Positions 16,311-25,241 of a stretch of 64,000 bases of DNA are shown piece after piece. The notes beneath the pieces are model-generated. The model made no database searches, was not told the origin of the DNA, and was given only the letters and a program-made list of their open reading frames with translations. Position 1 is the first letter of the stretch; each line of letters starts with the position of its first letter. The stretch spans positions 43,010 to 107,009 of the forward strand of contig CBINFS010000012.1 of the NCBI GenBank assembly GCA_966250015.1. The letters are read 5' to 3'. The position numbers and the translations under genes were made by a program. Origin of the DNA: CBINFS01 sp966250015 (GTDB lineage: Bacteria; Bacteroidota; Rhodothermia; Rhodothermales; DASSAV01).

Positions 16311-18335
16311 CTATTCGCCGTACTGGTTCGCTGTGGGCGCACCTTCAACGGGGAGGCCTGCCAGGAGACGTTTGCCGGCATCGTGGTCTGGATCAACCTC
16401 GAGGAGCCGCTCGGCTGTCCGCCTCGCCTCGTCGATCCGGCCCACGAGGGCATATGCCCCGCTCAGATTGTAGAGCGCCTGCTCGTTTTCCGGATCGAGG
16501 GCTACCGCCCGGCCCAGATGCTCGATCGCTTTTTCGTGCTCACCTCGCCGCAACAGGATACTGCCGATCATCGTCTGAGCGGGAGAGCTCTCCTCCAGGT
16601 CATTCGCGGCTTCGAAATAAGCCAATGCCTCGTCGTAACGACCCTGCTTGATCAGGTTGTTACCCGCCGCGAGGTACCCTGATGGAATAAAGGGATACTC
16701 CTGGATATGTACCAGCGTCGCCTGCAAGGCACGGTGATAATCTCCCGTAGCTTCATAGTATTGCCGCAGCGCCTCGTTGGCTTCGCGCCAGTTCAGCTTG
16801 TTCAGATACAGGTCGACCGCCAGTTTTTCAACGGGATGGTTCACGCGTATGGAGTCCGCCGACCGGTCGACGACCCCTGGCGGCTGAAACGGCCACCGGG
16901 CTTTCAGCTGCCTGAGCCGTAGCATGCCCACCATGGAATCGACGGGCGTGAGCAATATCTCCGACCGTGCGACGTCTAGCGGCACCTCCTTCTCCCACGC
17001 TCCGATCAGACTGTTCTCCTTCATCGCGCGGTAGTACGCGTCCGCGATGCGCAGGTAACCCTCCACGTTTGGGTGCAGGTGCTCTAGCATCAGCTCGGAT
17101 CCTATGATCCCACCGGGCGACGCTTCCGCCAGGGCGGCCTGTACGTCAACGACCACCGCGCCGGCGCGCTCGGCCTCCTCCCGAATGATCCGGTTGAAGG
17201 ACTCCGGAGCGCGGAAGCGCAGCTCGTCGCGGTCCTTTGCCCGCAGGTAATCGGCCCTCGCCTCCTCGTACCGTCCCAGACTATCGAGCACCGTCGCACG
17301 TGTATAAAACGTCTCGGCCGAGAGGCTGTCGATCTGCGCCGCCTCGTCTAGGGCTGCCAGTGCCACCTCCAGGTCGCCCCGCTCCAACGCCTCGACGCCC
17401 CTGTCGTACGCCGCCTGCCAGGCCTGAAGATCGACTCCATCCGCATGGCCGCTGATGAACGGCCGGTGGTGGCGCTCGTTCGACGCCAGCGTCCCGATCA
17501 GCACCGGAATGCCGCGCTCGCGGTAACGCTTCAGTATCGCCCGGAGATTGCTCCGGAATTGCTCCTCACCCTGCCGGTACAGCGCCGTACCGTACGGGAT
17601 CCGCTGCCGGCCAACCATCCGCTCCATCAGTGTACCGGTCGGCTCTCCATTCGACTCCTGTCCCGAAAGCAGACCGGCGGCGCCGGAAAGGACGTTTCGG
17701 ATGAGCTGGACCGTCCTCCAGTCGATCAGACGAAGGTACGTCCGGACGAGCCAGGCCGCACCGCCAAGCTGCTCGATGCTGCCCACCCCTAATGCCCCGT
17801 AGTACTCGTTGTGGCCGGCGTAGATCAACACGAGATCGGGCTTCTGCTCCAGAATCTCCTCCACCAGGTCGAGCAGTGTGAAGCTGTTCACCGCCGACAT
17901 CGACGTGTTGATGACCTCGATCGCCCGGCCCGGGAACGTCTGGAGAAGCCGCTGCTCGAGCATCCTCGAGAAGCTTCCGCCGTAGTAATACGGGAAGCCC
18001 GCCGCAGTCGACCCTCCCTGAACGAAAATCCGAAAGGTGCTGCTATCCTTTTCAGCTTTGAAAAAATCGAGGAGCCCGGTAGGGACCTGCCGTATCCGTG
18101 AGAAGTAGCGCCGCGCGACCTGCCGATTCTGATACAGGTACTCCTCCTTCCCCTCCATTGGGACGAACAGGGGGTAATCCTCGCCGTAGCCGGCGATGCG
18201 CAGGGCGCCTTCGAGCAAGCCGAAAAACGCAAAGGGGATCAGCACCATCACCGCCGTAAAAATGAGGCGCTGCTTCCGCGTCAGCTCCGGCTTTTCGGGT
18301 GCGGACTTCCCGCCCGGTTTCGGCTTACTCTTCAT
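16311..18335 (-). CDS. Membrane-anchored SGNH/GDSL-like hydrolase with C-terminal TPR repeats
   Basis: 674 aa from the ATG at 18335; a TTG six codons earlier is possible. One membrane segment (about 25-45, IFTAVMVLIPFAFFGLLEGA) is followed by an exported SGNH-type domain: block I FVQGGSTAAGFPYYYG with the likely Ser nucleophile, block II NTSMSAVNSFT, block III LIYAGHNEYYG and block V LEHLHPNVEGY with the His. One TPR pair interrupts this domain (about 300-370) and three or four more follow from about 520 to the end (YDEALAYFEAANDLE, HEKAIEHLGRAVALDPEN). The SGNH fold is used by esterases and acetyltransferases; the substrate is unknown. It lies 7 bp after a GH13 gene and 3 bp before malE, so it belongs to the starch operon, an unexpected place for such a protein. 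Confidence 0.8.
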   Translation of the reverse strand: MKSKPKPGGKSAPEKPELTRKQRLIFTAVMVLIPFAFFGLLEGALRIAGYGEDYPLFVPMEGKEEYLYQNRQVARRYFSRIRQVPTGLLDFFKAEKDSSTFRIFVQGGSTAAGFPYYYGGSFSRMLEQRLLQTFPGRAIEVINTSMSAVNSFTLLDLVEEILEQKPDLVLIYAGHNEYYGALGVGSIEQLGGAAWLVRTYLRLIDWRTVQLIRNVLSGAAGLLSGQESNGEPTGTLMERMVGRQRIPYGTALYRQGEEQFRSNLRAILKRYRERGIPVLIGTLASNERHHRPFISGHADGVDLQAWQAAYDRGVEALERGDLEVALAALDEAAQIDSLSAETFYTRATVLDSLGRYEEARADYLRAKDRDELRFRAPESFNRIIREEAERAGAVVVDVQAALAEASPGGIIGSELMLEHLHPNVEGYLRIADAYYRAMKENSLIGAWEKEVPLDVARSEILLTPVDSMVGMLRLRQLKARWPFQPPGVVDRSADSIRVNHPVEKLAVDLYLNKLNWREANEALRQYYEATGDYHRALQATLVHIQEYPFIPSGYLAAGNNLIKQGRYDEALAYFEAANDLEESSPAQTMIGSILLRRGEHEKAIEHLGRAVALDPENEQALYNLSGAYALVGRIDEARRTAERLLEVDPDHDAGKRLLAGLPVEGAPTANQYGE

Positions 18336-18342
18336 GGCCTGC

Positions 18343-20223
18343 CTATTCGGCAACCTCCTTCAACACCATCCCGGCCAGCGCAGGCACTTCCAGAAGGAGC
18401 GCTTCACTGTCCTGCTGTACCCTGTGCGCGTCGTCCCGGGTCATTAAGGCCACCTCGTACGTTTTCCGCAGGGCCTCCGGCAGAGGGATCCGGATGCTGT
18501 GGGCTTCTTCACTCCGGTTCAACACGATCACCACCGTCTCCCCGCCTGCCGTTCGGCTGAAGGCCAGTACATTTCGCTCGTCGTCGGCCACGAGCACCTG
18601 GAAATCACCCCTTCGCAGTGCCTCGGCCCCCTTTCGCAACGATACGAGCGACTTGTAATAATCGAAGAGCTCACGGTCGAAGGTCACCTCGTCGACAGGA
18701 CGCGTAAGGCCCCGGGGAGCGGCTCTCTGCGGTTCGTACGTCAGGTCGTCCCACACCATTGGCATGCGGTCGTCCGGATCGTCGGCGCCCCACATACCGG
18801 CTTCGGTGCCGTAGTAGATCATCGGCGCCCCGACGTACGTCATCTGGAACAGTGCCACGAGGCGCTGAATCCGGCGCTCCCGTTCGTTCGGTTTTCGGAC
18901 GTCGTACGAATCGGTATTCCGCGGCGACACCCTGCTGCCGACGTCGTAATCAAACCGTTCGGGCTGCTCGAACTCCCTCTTCCCGGCGTTTACGATCATC
19001 GACGCCAGCCGGTCGGTGTCGTGGGAGTCGATCAGGTTCTGGAGCGCGTACTGATCCGCCGCCTGGTACTCGCTGCGTCGCTCCTCGATCAACTCCACAA
19101 ATCTGGACGGCGGAATCGCATTGTCGATCAGGAACCCCTTTACCGGGAAGGCAAACCCGTAGTAGTTCATCGTCGCTGAAAAACCACCGTTTTCGATGAA
19201 GGAAGCGGCGTTCTCCCAGATCTCCGTGACGGTGTACGCCTGCGGGTTCAGGCTGCGGACGTGCGCGTTCCAATCCGCCCAGAACCTGATCGGGACCTCA
19301 TTGGCCACGTCGAGCCGCCACCCATCGATCCCATCCGACGGGTCTCCGTCGCCGTTCGGGTCCATCCATCGTGCGGTGGCGTCGAATATATATTCCTTCG
19401 GGCCCGGGTGGAGATCCGTACCGTCTTCAGTATCGGCAAACTCGGGCAACGATTCGACGCCCCACCAGCCTTTGTATCTGAACTCGTTCTCCGGCGTGTA
19501 GGGGTCGTCGAACTGCTCGACTATGTACCAGTCGCGATACGGCGATTCGGCCTGGTTCTTCCGAATGTCGTCGAACGCAAAGAAATCGCGGCCCGTATGG
19601 TTCCACACGCCGTCGATGATGACGCGGATGCCCCGGTTGTGGGCTTCTTCGATCAACTGGAGAAAGAGCCGATCGGCTGCGGTGAAGTGCCACGTATCGG
19701 GGTCGCTAGTCTCCTCGGCCATCAGCGCAAAATCCCCCTCCGGATCGGGTCCGAAATACGGATCGATGTGGTGGTAGGTATTCCCGTCGTACTTGTGCAG
19801 CGAACGGGCGTAAAAGACCGGATTGAAGTAGATCGCGTTGATCCCGAGCTCTTTCAGGTAATCGAGCTTATCGATCACCCCCTGGAGGTCGCCTCCGTAC
19901 CGGCGGTGGAATACACCGTCTTCGTAGAAGTCGTCCCCCAGCTCTTGCTCCCAATCTGCCCGGGCGTACCAGTCACCCGTCCACGGTGAGATTTCCCACG
20001 CTTCGGAGGGGACGATGGGCGTCTCAAGCGACTCCCTCGTCGGGTCGTTCGTTGGATCGCCGTTTCGAAAACGTTCGGGAAAGATCTGGTAGAAGATGGC
20101 GTCGGCGGCCCAGTCCGGCACCCTATTCTCCGGAGTGACCGGTACAGTCTGTTCCGGTGCGGGTGCTTCGCATCCAACCCACACGCCCGCTGCCAGGAGT
20201 AATACGAGAATGGATCGCTTCAT
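18343..20223 (-). CDS. GH13 alpha-amylase-family lipoprotein (neopullulanase/cyclomaltodextrinase-like)
   Basis: 626 aa. A lipobox (VWVGC, Cys18) predicts attachment to a membrane. The GH13 barrel begins at about 38 (AIFYQIFPERFRNGDP). Region I is VIIDGVWNH, region II GWRLDVANE with nucleophile Asp305, region III TVTEIWEN with acid/base Glu334, and region IV LIDSHDTDR with Asp402, so the enzyme should be active. The DPNGDGDPSDGIDGWRLD segment suggests a calcium-binding or loop insert shared with its paralogue at 23244-25136. A C-terminal beta domain closes the protein. Likely hydrolyses alpha-1,4-linked oligosaccharides in the periplasm or at the surface. Closely spaced to the genes on both sides. 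Confidence 0.92.
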   Translation of the reverse strand: MKRSILVLLLAAGVWVGCEAPAPEQTVPVTPENRVPDWAADAIFYQIFPERFRNGDPTNDPTRESLETPIVPSEAWEISPWTGDWYARADWEQELGDDFYEDGVFHRRYGGDLQGVIDKLDYLKELGINAIYFNPVFYARSLHKYDGNTYHHIDPYFGPDPEGDFALMAEETSDPDTWHFTAADRLFLQLIEEAHNRGIRVIIDGVWNHTGRDFFAFDDIRKNQAESPYRDWYIVEQFDDPYTPENEFRYKGWWGVESLPEFADTEDGTDLHPGPKEYIFDATARWMDPNGDGDPSDGIDGWRLDVANEVPIRFWADWNAHVRSLNPQAYTVTEIWENAASFIENGGFSATMNYYGFAFPVKGFLIDNAIPPSRFVELIEERRSEYQAADQYALQNLIDSHDTDRLASMIVNAGKREFEQPERFDYDVGSRVSPRNTDSYDVRKPNERERRIQRLVALFQMTYVGAPMIYYGTEAGMWGADDPDDRMPMVWDDLTYEPQRAAPRGLTRPVDEVTFDRELFDYYKSLVSLRKGAEALRRGDFQVLVADDERNVLAFSRTAGGETVVIVLNRSEEAHSIRIPLPEALRKTYEVALMTRDDAHRVQQDSEALLLEVPALAGMVLKEVAE

Positions 20224-20300
20224 GGATCGTTGTCGGGTTCGTTAACGGTGCTTTGGCAGGAACGGATCACCGCTCTCCTCGACCGCAAACTCCCACTTCC

Positions 20301-23192
20301 TCACTTCACCAGGGTCATTTTCTGCGTGATGACCTGCGTTCCAGACTGTAAACGATACAGGTAAACACCGGACGACAGGTTCCGTGCATCAAACGTGACG
20401 GTGTGACTACCCGGAAGGTATACCCCGTCGACGACCGTTGCAACCAGCCTACCCGTCAGGTCGAACACGTCGATCTTCACACGCCCTGCTTCGGGTACGG
20501 AAAAGGCGATCGTCGTCGTGGGGTTGAATGGATTCGGATAGTTCTGATGGAGCACAAACGCCTCCGGAACCTCGCTACCCACCTCCTCATCCACGCCCAC
20601 CGTGATCAACCCTTCTTCAGGACTACCGACAGGCAGGCTCGTATAGATGTAAAACTCGCCCGGAGCCAGACGAAACGACACTTCCTCTTCCGCCACTTCG
20701 AGCGTATCTCCGGAGAAGTAGCTGTACCATGTCCCGGTCGCAGGGAACTCGAGCGTCGTGCTGAGGCTGTCCACCCCGAAATTCCCCACGATCACCGCAT
20801 CCATGGTGGGATGGGTGAGCACGATCGACTTCACCGCGCCACGCACCCGCTGTGTGACCTCGGTTTCCGGGCTTCTGAAAACTTCGTTTTCATTGCGTAA
20901 CGTCAGCAACGCCTGCCAGGTCTTGTAGAGCTTCACCCGTAACGGGTCGTTCAGGTGGCCCCAGGCAGGAGGCTTCTCCCCGGTCCGACCGTTGAACTCG
21001 ATGTCCACGTCGTAGCCAAGCTCGCCGAACTGCCACATCATCTTGGGTCCCGGAATCGTAAAGAAAAACGCCCCCGCCATCTTCATACGGTCCAACGCTA
21101 TGGGCAACTGCTTGACGTCGTAGTCGCCCCTCCGGTTGCCGAACCGGAGGTTTTTGAACATCAGGCGCTGCTCGTCGTGGCTTTCCATGTACGTGATCAG
21201 GTTTGGCACCGTCCAGCCGCGCGCCCGGTAATACCCACCTGAGAAGTCTGATATGCCGTTGTCGTGCCAGCCCATCGTGGCCTCGTTGTAGGCGGCGTTC
21301 AGGTTGCCCCACAGCATCATGCCCGGCAGCTCTTCGTCCGTGCGGTACTCCGCCAACTCCTTTTCCTCCCGGTTTTCAGCAAAGTGCTCCAGGATCACGT
21401 ACGCCTTCGGATCGATCTCCCAGATCCGGTCGGCCATACGTTTCAGCAGCCGGACGCGCGAGGCATCGTACGCCCCCCACTGCCCCACGTTGTTCCCGGT
21501 GAAGGTCTGCGTGAACCCCTTCGACAGGTCGAACCGGAAGCCGTCGACCCGAAACTCTTCAAGCCAGTACGCATTGGCCCGGTCGAGCCAGTATTGCGTT
21601 CCGGTACTCTCGTGATTGACGTCGTTGAAGACGTTGAAGGGGTGGCGAGCCGTTCGATTCACCCACGGGTTGTCCGGCGTCGGAGCACCGTAGTCGCCGT
21701 CGTTGTATAGCCGGACGAAAGGCGCCGCGCCGGTCATGTGGTTGTAGACGACGTCCAGGATCACCGCGATGCCCCGGCGGTGTGCTTCGTCCACGAACCG
21801 CTTCAGATCGTCCGCAGGCCCGTAGTACTTGTCGACGGCCAGGTGAAACGCGGGATTGTACCCCCAGCTCGAGTTTCCGTCGAACTCCGCGACCGGCATC
21901 AGCTCGATCGCATTGACGCCGAGGCGGTCCAGGTAGTCCAACGTGTCGATCAGCGTCTTGAAATCGTGCGCCGCCAGGAAGTCCCGTAGCAGAAGCTCGT
22001 AAATGACGAGCTCGTGCTGAGGAGGCCGTTCAAAATCCTCAACCTCCCACTCGTACTCGTCGGTGCTCGTCCTGAAGACGGATACGGCGTGTTCCGTCAG
22101 TCCGGTCGGATAGGGCTTAAGGTCCGGATAGGTATCATCCGTAATAAAGGCATCGTTGAACGGATCGAGCACCTGCGTAGAATACGGATCCGCGACCCGG
22201 ATCTCCCCGTCGACCAGATACTGGAAGGCATACTCACGGTCAGGATCGAGGTTGTCCAGCGTGATCCACCAGCGCACGCTGTCCGCCCGGATGGAATCCC
22301 TGTTCAGAAAATACTCGGTATCGACCTGCCAGCCGGTAAAGTCGCCGATCAGGTACACGAACTCCTTCCCCGGAGCAAACAGCGAAAACGTGACGGAAGT
22401 CGGATTTGCCTGATCGACGTTGATCCCGTCCTGAATACCCTCCGGTAGCGGCACGTCGACGATCTCCGGGTTTCTGACGACGTAGAAGGCGGAGCTATCC
22501 CGGTCGCCGCTGTGGTCCTCGGCAATCGCGAGCACGTCCAGCCGTCCGGCCGCATCGAGGACCAGGTCGTACGTGAGCGTGTCGTTCTCCACACGGCTGA
22601 CTTCTTCGCCGTCGACGAACAGGCTGATAAAGGCGATCGAGGTGTCGGGCCCCGCCACGGCCAGAATGTGAAGCGTCGTATCGCGGTTCGCGATGACCGG
22701 ATCGATCGGGCGGGTTGCCGGCTCGACCATCCGCACCCGAACCCCGGATGAGAACAGATCGATGAAAATGTCGGCGTTTCCGACGTCTTTACCCTCCCTC
22801 GACGTGTCGGCGCTCCGAAAAACGAAAGCCAGCCGGAGAACCTCTTCGCTCACCGGAATGCCGTAATACGCGCGGATGTCCTCGATGTGAAAGCGATAGA
22901 GGTCCGGACCGATCCGTTCCAGCTTCGTGTCGGGCGTATTCTGCCCCCAGTTCGTCTTGACGTACCGCCAGTCGGATGGGCTCGTGCTGGACGATGTGAT
23001 CACCCCCGTATGCGCGTACACGTCCCCCGTGAACCCTTGCAGCCCGCGATTACCCTCATCTGCGTGAAAGTAGACCGTGATCGGGTCGTCAATTGTCGGG
23101 AACGCCGGTTCGTACGTCACGACCTGCGCCGAGGCAGTACCGGCAAATACGGTAAAAACGACAGTCAGGAGCGAGAGAGTAAACCACTTCAT
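20301..23192 (-). CDS. T9SS-secreted GH13 amylase with starch-binding E-set domain
   Basis: 963 aa with signal peptide (cleavage after AGTASAQ). Order: N-terminal beta domains (about 25-250), a CBM48/E-set-like module (VTFSLFAPGKEFVYLIGDFTGW, about 270-355), the GH13 barrel (about 395-760), a C-terminal beta domain, and a T9SS type A sorting domain of about 80 residues (LHQNYPNPFNPTTTIAFSVP through YRLQSGTQVITQKMTLVK). Catalytic residues are in place: VILDVVYNH, GFRFDLSKG (nucleophile), YVILEHFAEN (acid/base) and YMESHDEQR. The barrel resembles branching/debranching-type GH13 enzymes, so pullulanase or amylase activity is possible. It should be delivered to the cell surface. It follows the other GH13 genes on the same strand with gaps of 51 and 77 bp. 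Confidence 0.92.
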   Translation of the reverse strand: MKWFTLSLLTVVFTVFAGTASAQVVTYEPAFPTIDDPITVYFHADEGNRGLQGFTGDVYAHTGVITSSSTSPSDWRYVKTNWGQNTPDTKLERIGPDLYRFHIEDIRAYYGIPVSEEVLRLAFVFRSADTSREGKDVGNADIFIDLFSSGVRVRMVEPATRPIDPVIANRDTTLHILAVAGPDTSIAFISLFVDGEEVSRVENDTLTYDLVLDAAGRLDVLAIAEDHSGDRDSSAFYVVRNPEIVDVPLPEGIQDGINVDQANPTSVTFSLFAPGKEFVYLIGDFTGWQVDTEYFLNRDSIRADSVRWWITLDNLDPDREYAFQYLVDGEIRVADPYSTQVLDPFNDAFITDDTYPDLKPYPTGLTEHAVSVFRTSTDEYEWEVEDFERPPQHELVIYELLLRDFLAAHDFKTLIDTLDYLDRLGVNAIELMPVAEFDGNSSWGYNPAFHLAVDKYYGPADDLKRFVDEAHRRGIAVILDVVYNHMTGAAPFVRLYNDGDYGAPTPDNPWVNRTARHPFNVFNDVNHESTGTQYWLDRANAYWLEEFRVDGFRFDLSKGFTQTFTGNNVGQWGAYDASRVRLLKRMADRIWEIDPKAYVILEHFAENREEKELAEYRTDEELPGMMLWGNLNAAYNEATMGWHDNGISDFSGGYYRARGWTVPNLITYMESHDEQRLMFKNLRFGNRRGDYDVKQLPIALDRMKMAGAFFFTIPGPKMMWQFGELGYDVDIEFNGRTGEKPPAWGHLNDPLRVKLYKTWQALLTLRNENEVFRSPETEVTQRVRGAVKSIVLTHPTMDAVIVGNFGVDSLSTTLEFPATGTWYSYFSGDTLEVAEEEVSFRLAPGEFYIYTSLPVGSPEEGLITVGVDEEVGSEVPEAFVLHQNYPNPFNPTTTIAFSVPEAGRVKIDVFDLTGRLVATVVDGVYLPGSHTVTFDARNLSSGVYLYRLQSGTQVITQKMTLVK

Positions 23193-23243
23193 AGTACGCC
23201 CGGCTTCTTCCTGATTGATTACTTTCTGTTAAGAACGACACGT

Positions 23244-25136
23244 CTATCGGAGCACCCACACCCGCACGGACCCTGGAGGAATTTCAAACTGCAACGTGCC
23301 TTCGCCGAGCGTAGCCGTCAGATCGTTGATCGGGTCGTAAACGGTGCGGCCGGCGAGCCGGACGGCCGGCGTATGCCCGGCAGGCGCAAGGGTGGTCTCC
23401 ACGTCCAGCCTGACGTCGGCGCTCTCGCTGCCCAGGTTGAAGGCCACCCATACGAACTCGGTCCCGAAGCGCCGTTCGTACGCCAGCACGCGCCGCTCGT
23501 CGTCAGCCAGGAGGAACGTAAGGCTCCCACGCTGGAGCGCCGGCTTGCTTCGCCGCAGGTTGGCCAGGCTCCGGTAATACGCGAAAAGGTCCCGGTCGAA
23601 GGCAACCGGATCCCGTGGGCGTTCGATCCCCAGGGGATGCGAGGCCTCGTCATCGTAGACGAGATCGTCCCAGACCATCGGCTTACGCTCGTCCGGATCG
23701 TCCGCGCCCCACATCCCGGCTTCGTCCCCGTAAAACAGGTGCGGCGCGCCGACGAAGGTGAACTGATGCGCGAGTATTAACCGCTGCAACGCGCGTTCTT
23801 CCGCATTCGGCTTACGTACCCGATAGTCCGGGTTGTCGCGAACGCCGATCCCATGGTCGAAATACGTCTCCGGATTCACCACCTGGGACGCCAGCCGGTC
23901 GGTATCGTGCGTCCCGAGGGTGTTCATCAACACGTAGTTGATCTCGGGCGGGTAGTCGTCCAGCAGGTCCGAGATTTCGCGTGCGAAATCAGAGGGGCCG
24001 TATGCCTCACCTTCTTCTAGATCGGCTCCCAAAAAGAGCTTACGGGCCGCTACTGCCCAGCGGTAGTTCATCACCGCGTCGAAGGCATCCCCTTCGAGCC
24101 ACGGCCTGGCGTTGAAGATCTTCCGGTTCCGCCAGTCCTCCCACCAAACCTCTCCTACCAGGTACGCCTCCGGATTGATCGCCCGAACCGTATCCCGGAA
24201 TGCCTCCCAGAACCGGATACTGACCATCTCCGCGACGTCGAGCCGCCAGCCGTCGATCCCGTCAGACGGGTCGCCGTCGCCGTTCGGGTCCATCCACCGC
24301 CGTACCGACGCAAACACGTAATCACGAATCGGCTCGATCAGGCCGTTTTCATCCTCCCGCAGCTCCGGCAGCTCGGCGACGCCCATCCATCCTTCGTAAG
24401 CAAACTCGTTCCGATCAGGCGTGGCTGGATTGTCCCAGGACGTAATCGTAAACCAGTCGGCAAAGCGAGACTGCTGCTGGTTACGCACCACGTCCTCGAA
24501 GGCAAACGACCGCAATCCCATGTGGTTGAACACTCCATCGAGGATGATCTTCATTCCCCTGGCGTGGACTTTTTCGACCAGCTCGAGGAACAACCGGTCA
24601 GCCGCCGTCCACTTCCAAGTCGCGGGGTCGAGTGGGTCCTCCTGCTCCCAGAGCGCACGGTCGCTGGCCGGGTCGGGACCGAAGTTGTTGTCCACGTGGT
24701 GGAAAAACGAGCCGTCGTATTTGTGGAGACTGGGGGATTCGAAGATCGGATTGAGGTAGAGCGCCGTTACACCGAGCGAATCGAGATAGTCGAGCTTGTC
24801 AATGATGCCCTGAAGATCACCGCCGTACCTACGAAGCTGAACGGTCACGTAGAACTCGTCCGACGTGTCCTTTTCCCAGTCCGCCCGCGCGTACCAGTCG
24901 GCCGTCCACGAGGCAATGCGCCAGTTCTCCGGTTGAATGTGCGGCCACGAGCCGCGGATGTCCTCCAGCGTAGGGTCGTTCGAGGGGTCGCCGTTACGGA
25001 AACGTTCGGGAAAGATCTGGTACCATACGGCCTCCTTAGCCCACTCCGGGACGTCCACCGAAGGCCCCGCCTCCTGAGCACGAACGGATAGAAACGGGAG
25101 ACAAAGCAGGACAAGAAGTAAGATTCTCATCGACAT
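23244..25136 (-). CDS. GH13 alpha-amylase-family enzyme, secreted by signal peptidase I route
   Basis: About 630 aa from the ATG at 25136 (MSMRILLLVLLCLPFLSVRAQ), which places a signal peptide directly at the N-terminus; the longer open frame starts inside the intercistronic hairpin and is rejected. The GH13 regions are complete: IILDGVFNH, GWRLDVAEM (nucleophile), YLVGEVWWED (acid/base) and LGTHDTDR. Sequence and layout follow the lipoprotein GH13 at 18343-20223 throughout (both have WYQIFPERFRNGDP, TADWYARADWE, RRYGGDLQG, LHKYDG), so the two are paralogues. This copy has no lipobox and no T9SS domain, so it is probably a soluble periplasmic enzyme acting on oligosaccharides. Confidence 0.92.
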   Translation of the reverse strand: MSMRILLLVLLCLPFLSVRAQEAGPSVDVPEWAKEAVWYQIFPERFRNGDPSNDPTLEDIRGSWPHIQPENWRIASWTADWYARADWEKDTSDEFYVTVQLRRYGGDLQGIIDKLDYLDSLGVTALYLNPIFESPSLHKYDGSFFHHVDNNFGPDPASDRALWEQEDPLDPATWKWTAADRLFLELVEKVHARGMKIILDGVFNHMGLRSFAFEDVVRNQQQSRFADWFTITSWDNPATPDRNEFAYEGWMGVAELPELREDENGLIEPIRDYVFASVRRWMDPNGDGDPSDGIDGWRLDVAEMVSIRFWEAFRDTVRAINPEAYLVGEVWWEDWRNRKIFNARPWLEGDAFDAVMNYRWAVAARKLFLGADLEEGEAYGPSDFAREISDLLDDYPPEINYVLMNTLGTHDTDRLASQVVNPETYFDHGIGVRDNPDYRVRKPNAEERALQRLILAHQFTFVGAPHLFYGDEAGMWGADDPDERKPMVWDDLVYDDEASHPLGIERPRDPVAFDRDLFAYYRSLANLRRSKPALQRGSLTFLLADDERRVLAYERRFGTEFVWVAFNLGSESADVRLDVETTLAPAGHTPAVRLAGRTVYDPINDLTATLGEGTLQFEIPPGSVRVWVLR

Positions 25137-25178
25137 GGAGAGAAGGGACAAGGTGGTGATCGGATTCCTGGAAACACG

Positions 25179-25217
25179 GCGGGGCCGGTGAAAAAACGCC
25201 ACCGGCCCCGCTTTTTT
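25179..25217 (-). other. Perfect intercistronic hairpin between the starch-binding and GH13 genes
   Basis: A perfect 12-bp inverted repeat, arms 25179-25190 and 25200-25211, with a 9-base loop. On the plus strand it is followed by six T (25212-25217), but no plus-strand gene ends here. On the minus strand, which is transcribed, the T run lies in the loop and no T tract follows the stem. It is 25 bases past the stop of the upstream gene. It may act as an mRNA-stabilising or attenuating element, or terminate antisense transcripts. Confidence 0.65.
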
Positions 25218-25241
25218 CGTGCTCATCCACCCGGACGGATC

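Noticed and set aside
15030..16682. A 550-codon plus-strand open frame antisense to the binding-protein and SGNH genes
   Set aside because: Arginine- and histidine-rich translation without domains, and it is explained by the high GC codon pattern of the real genes on the other strand.
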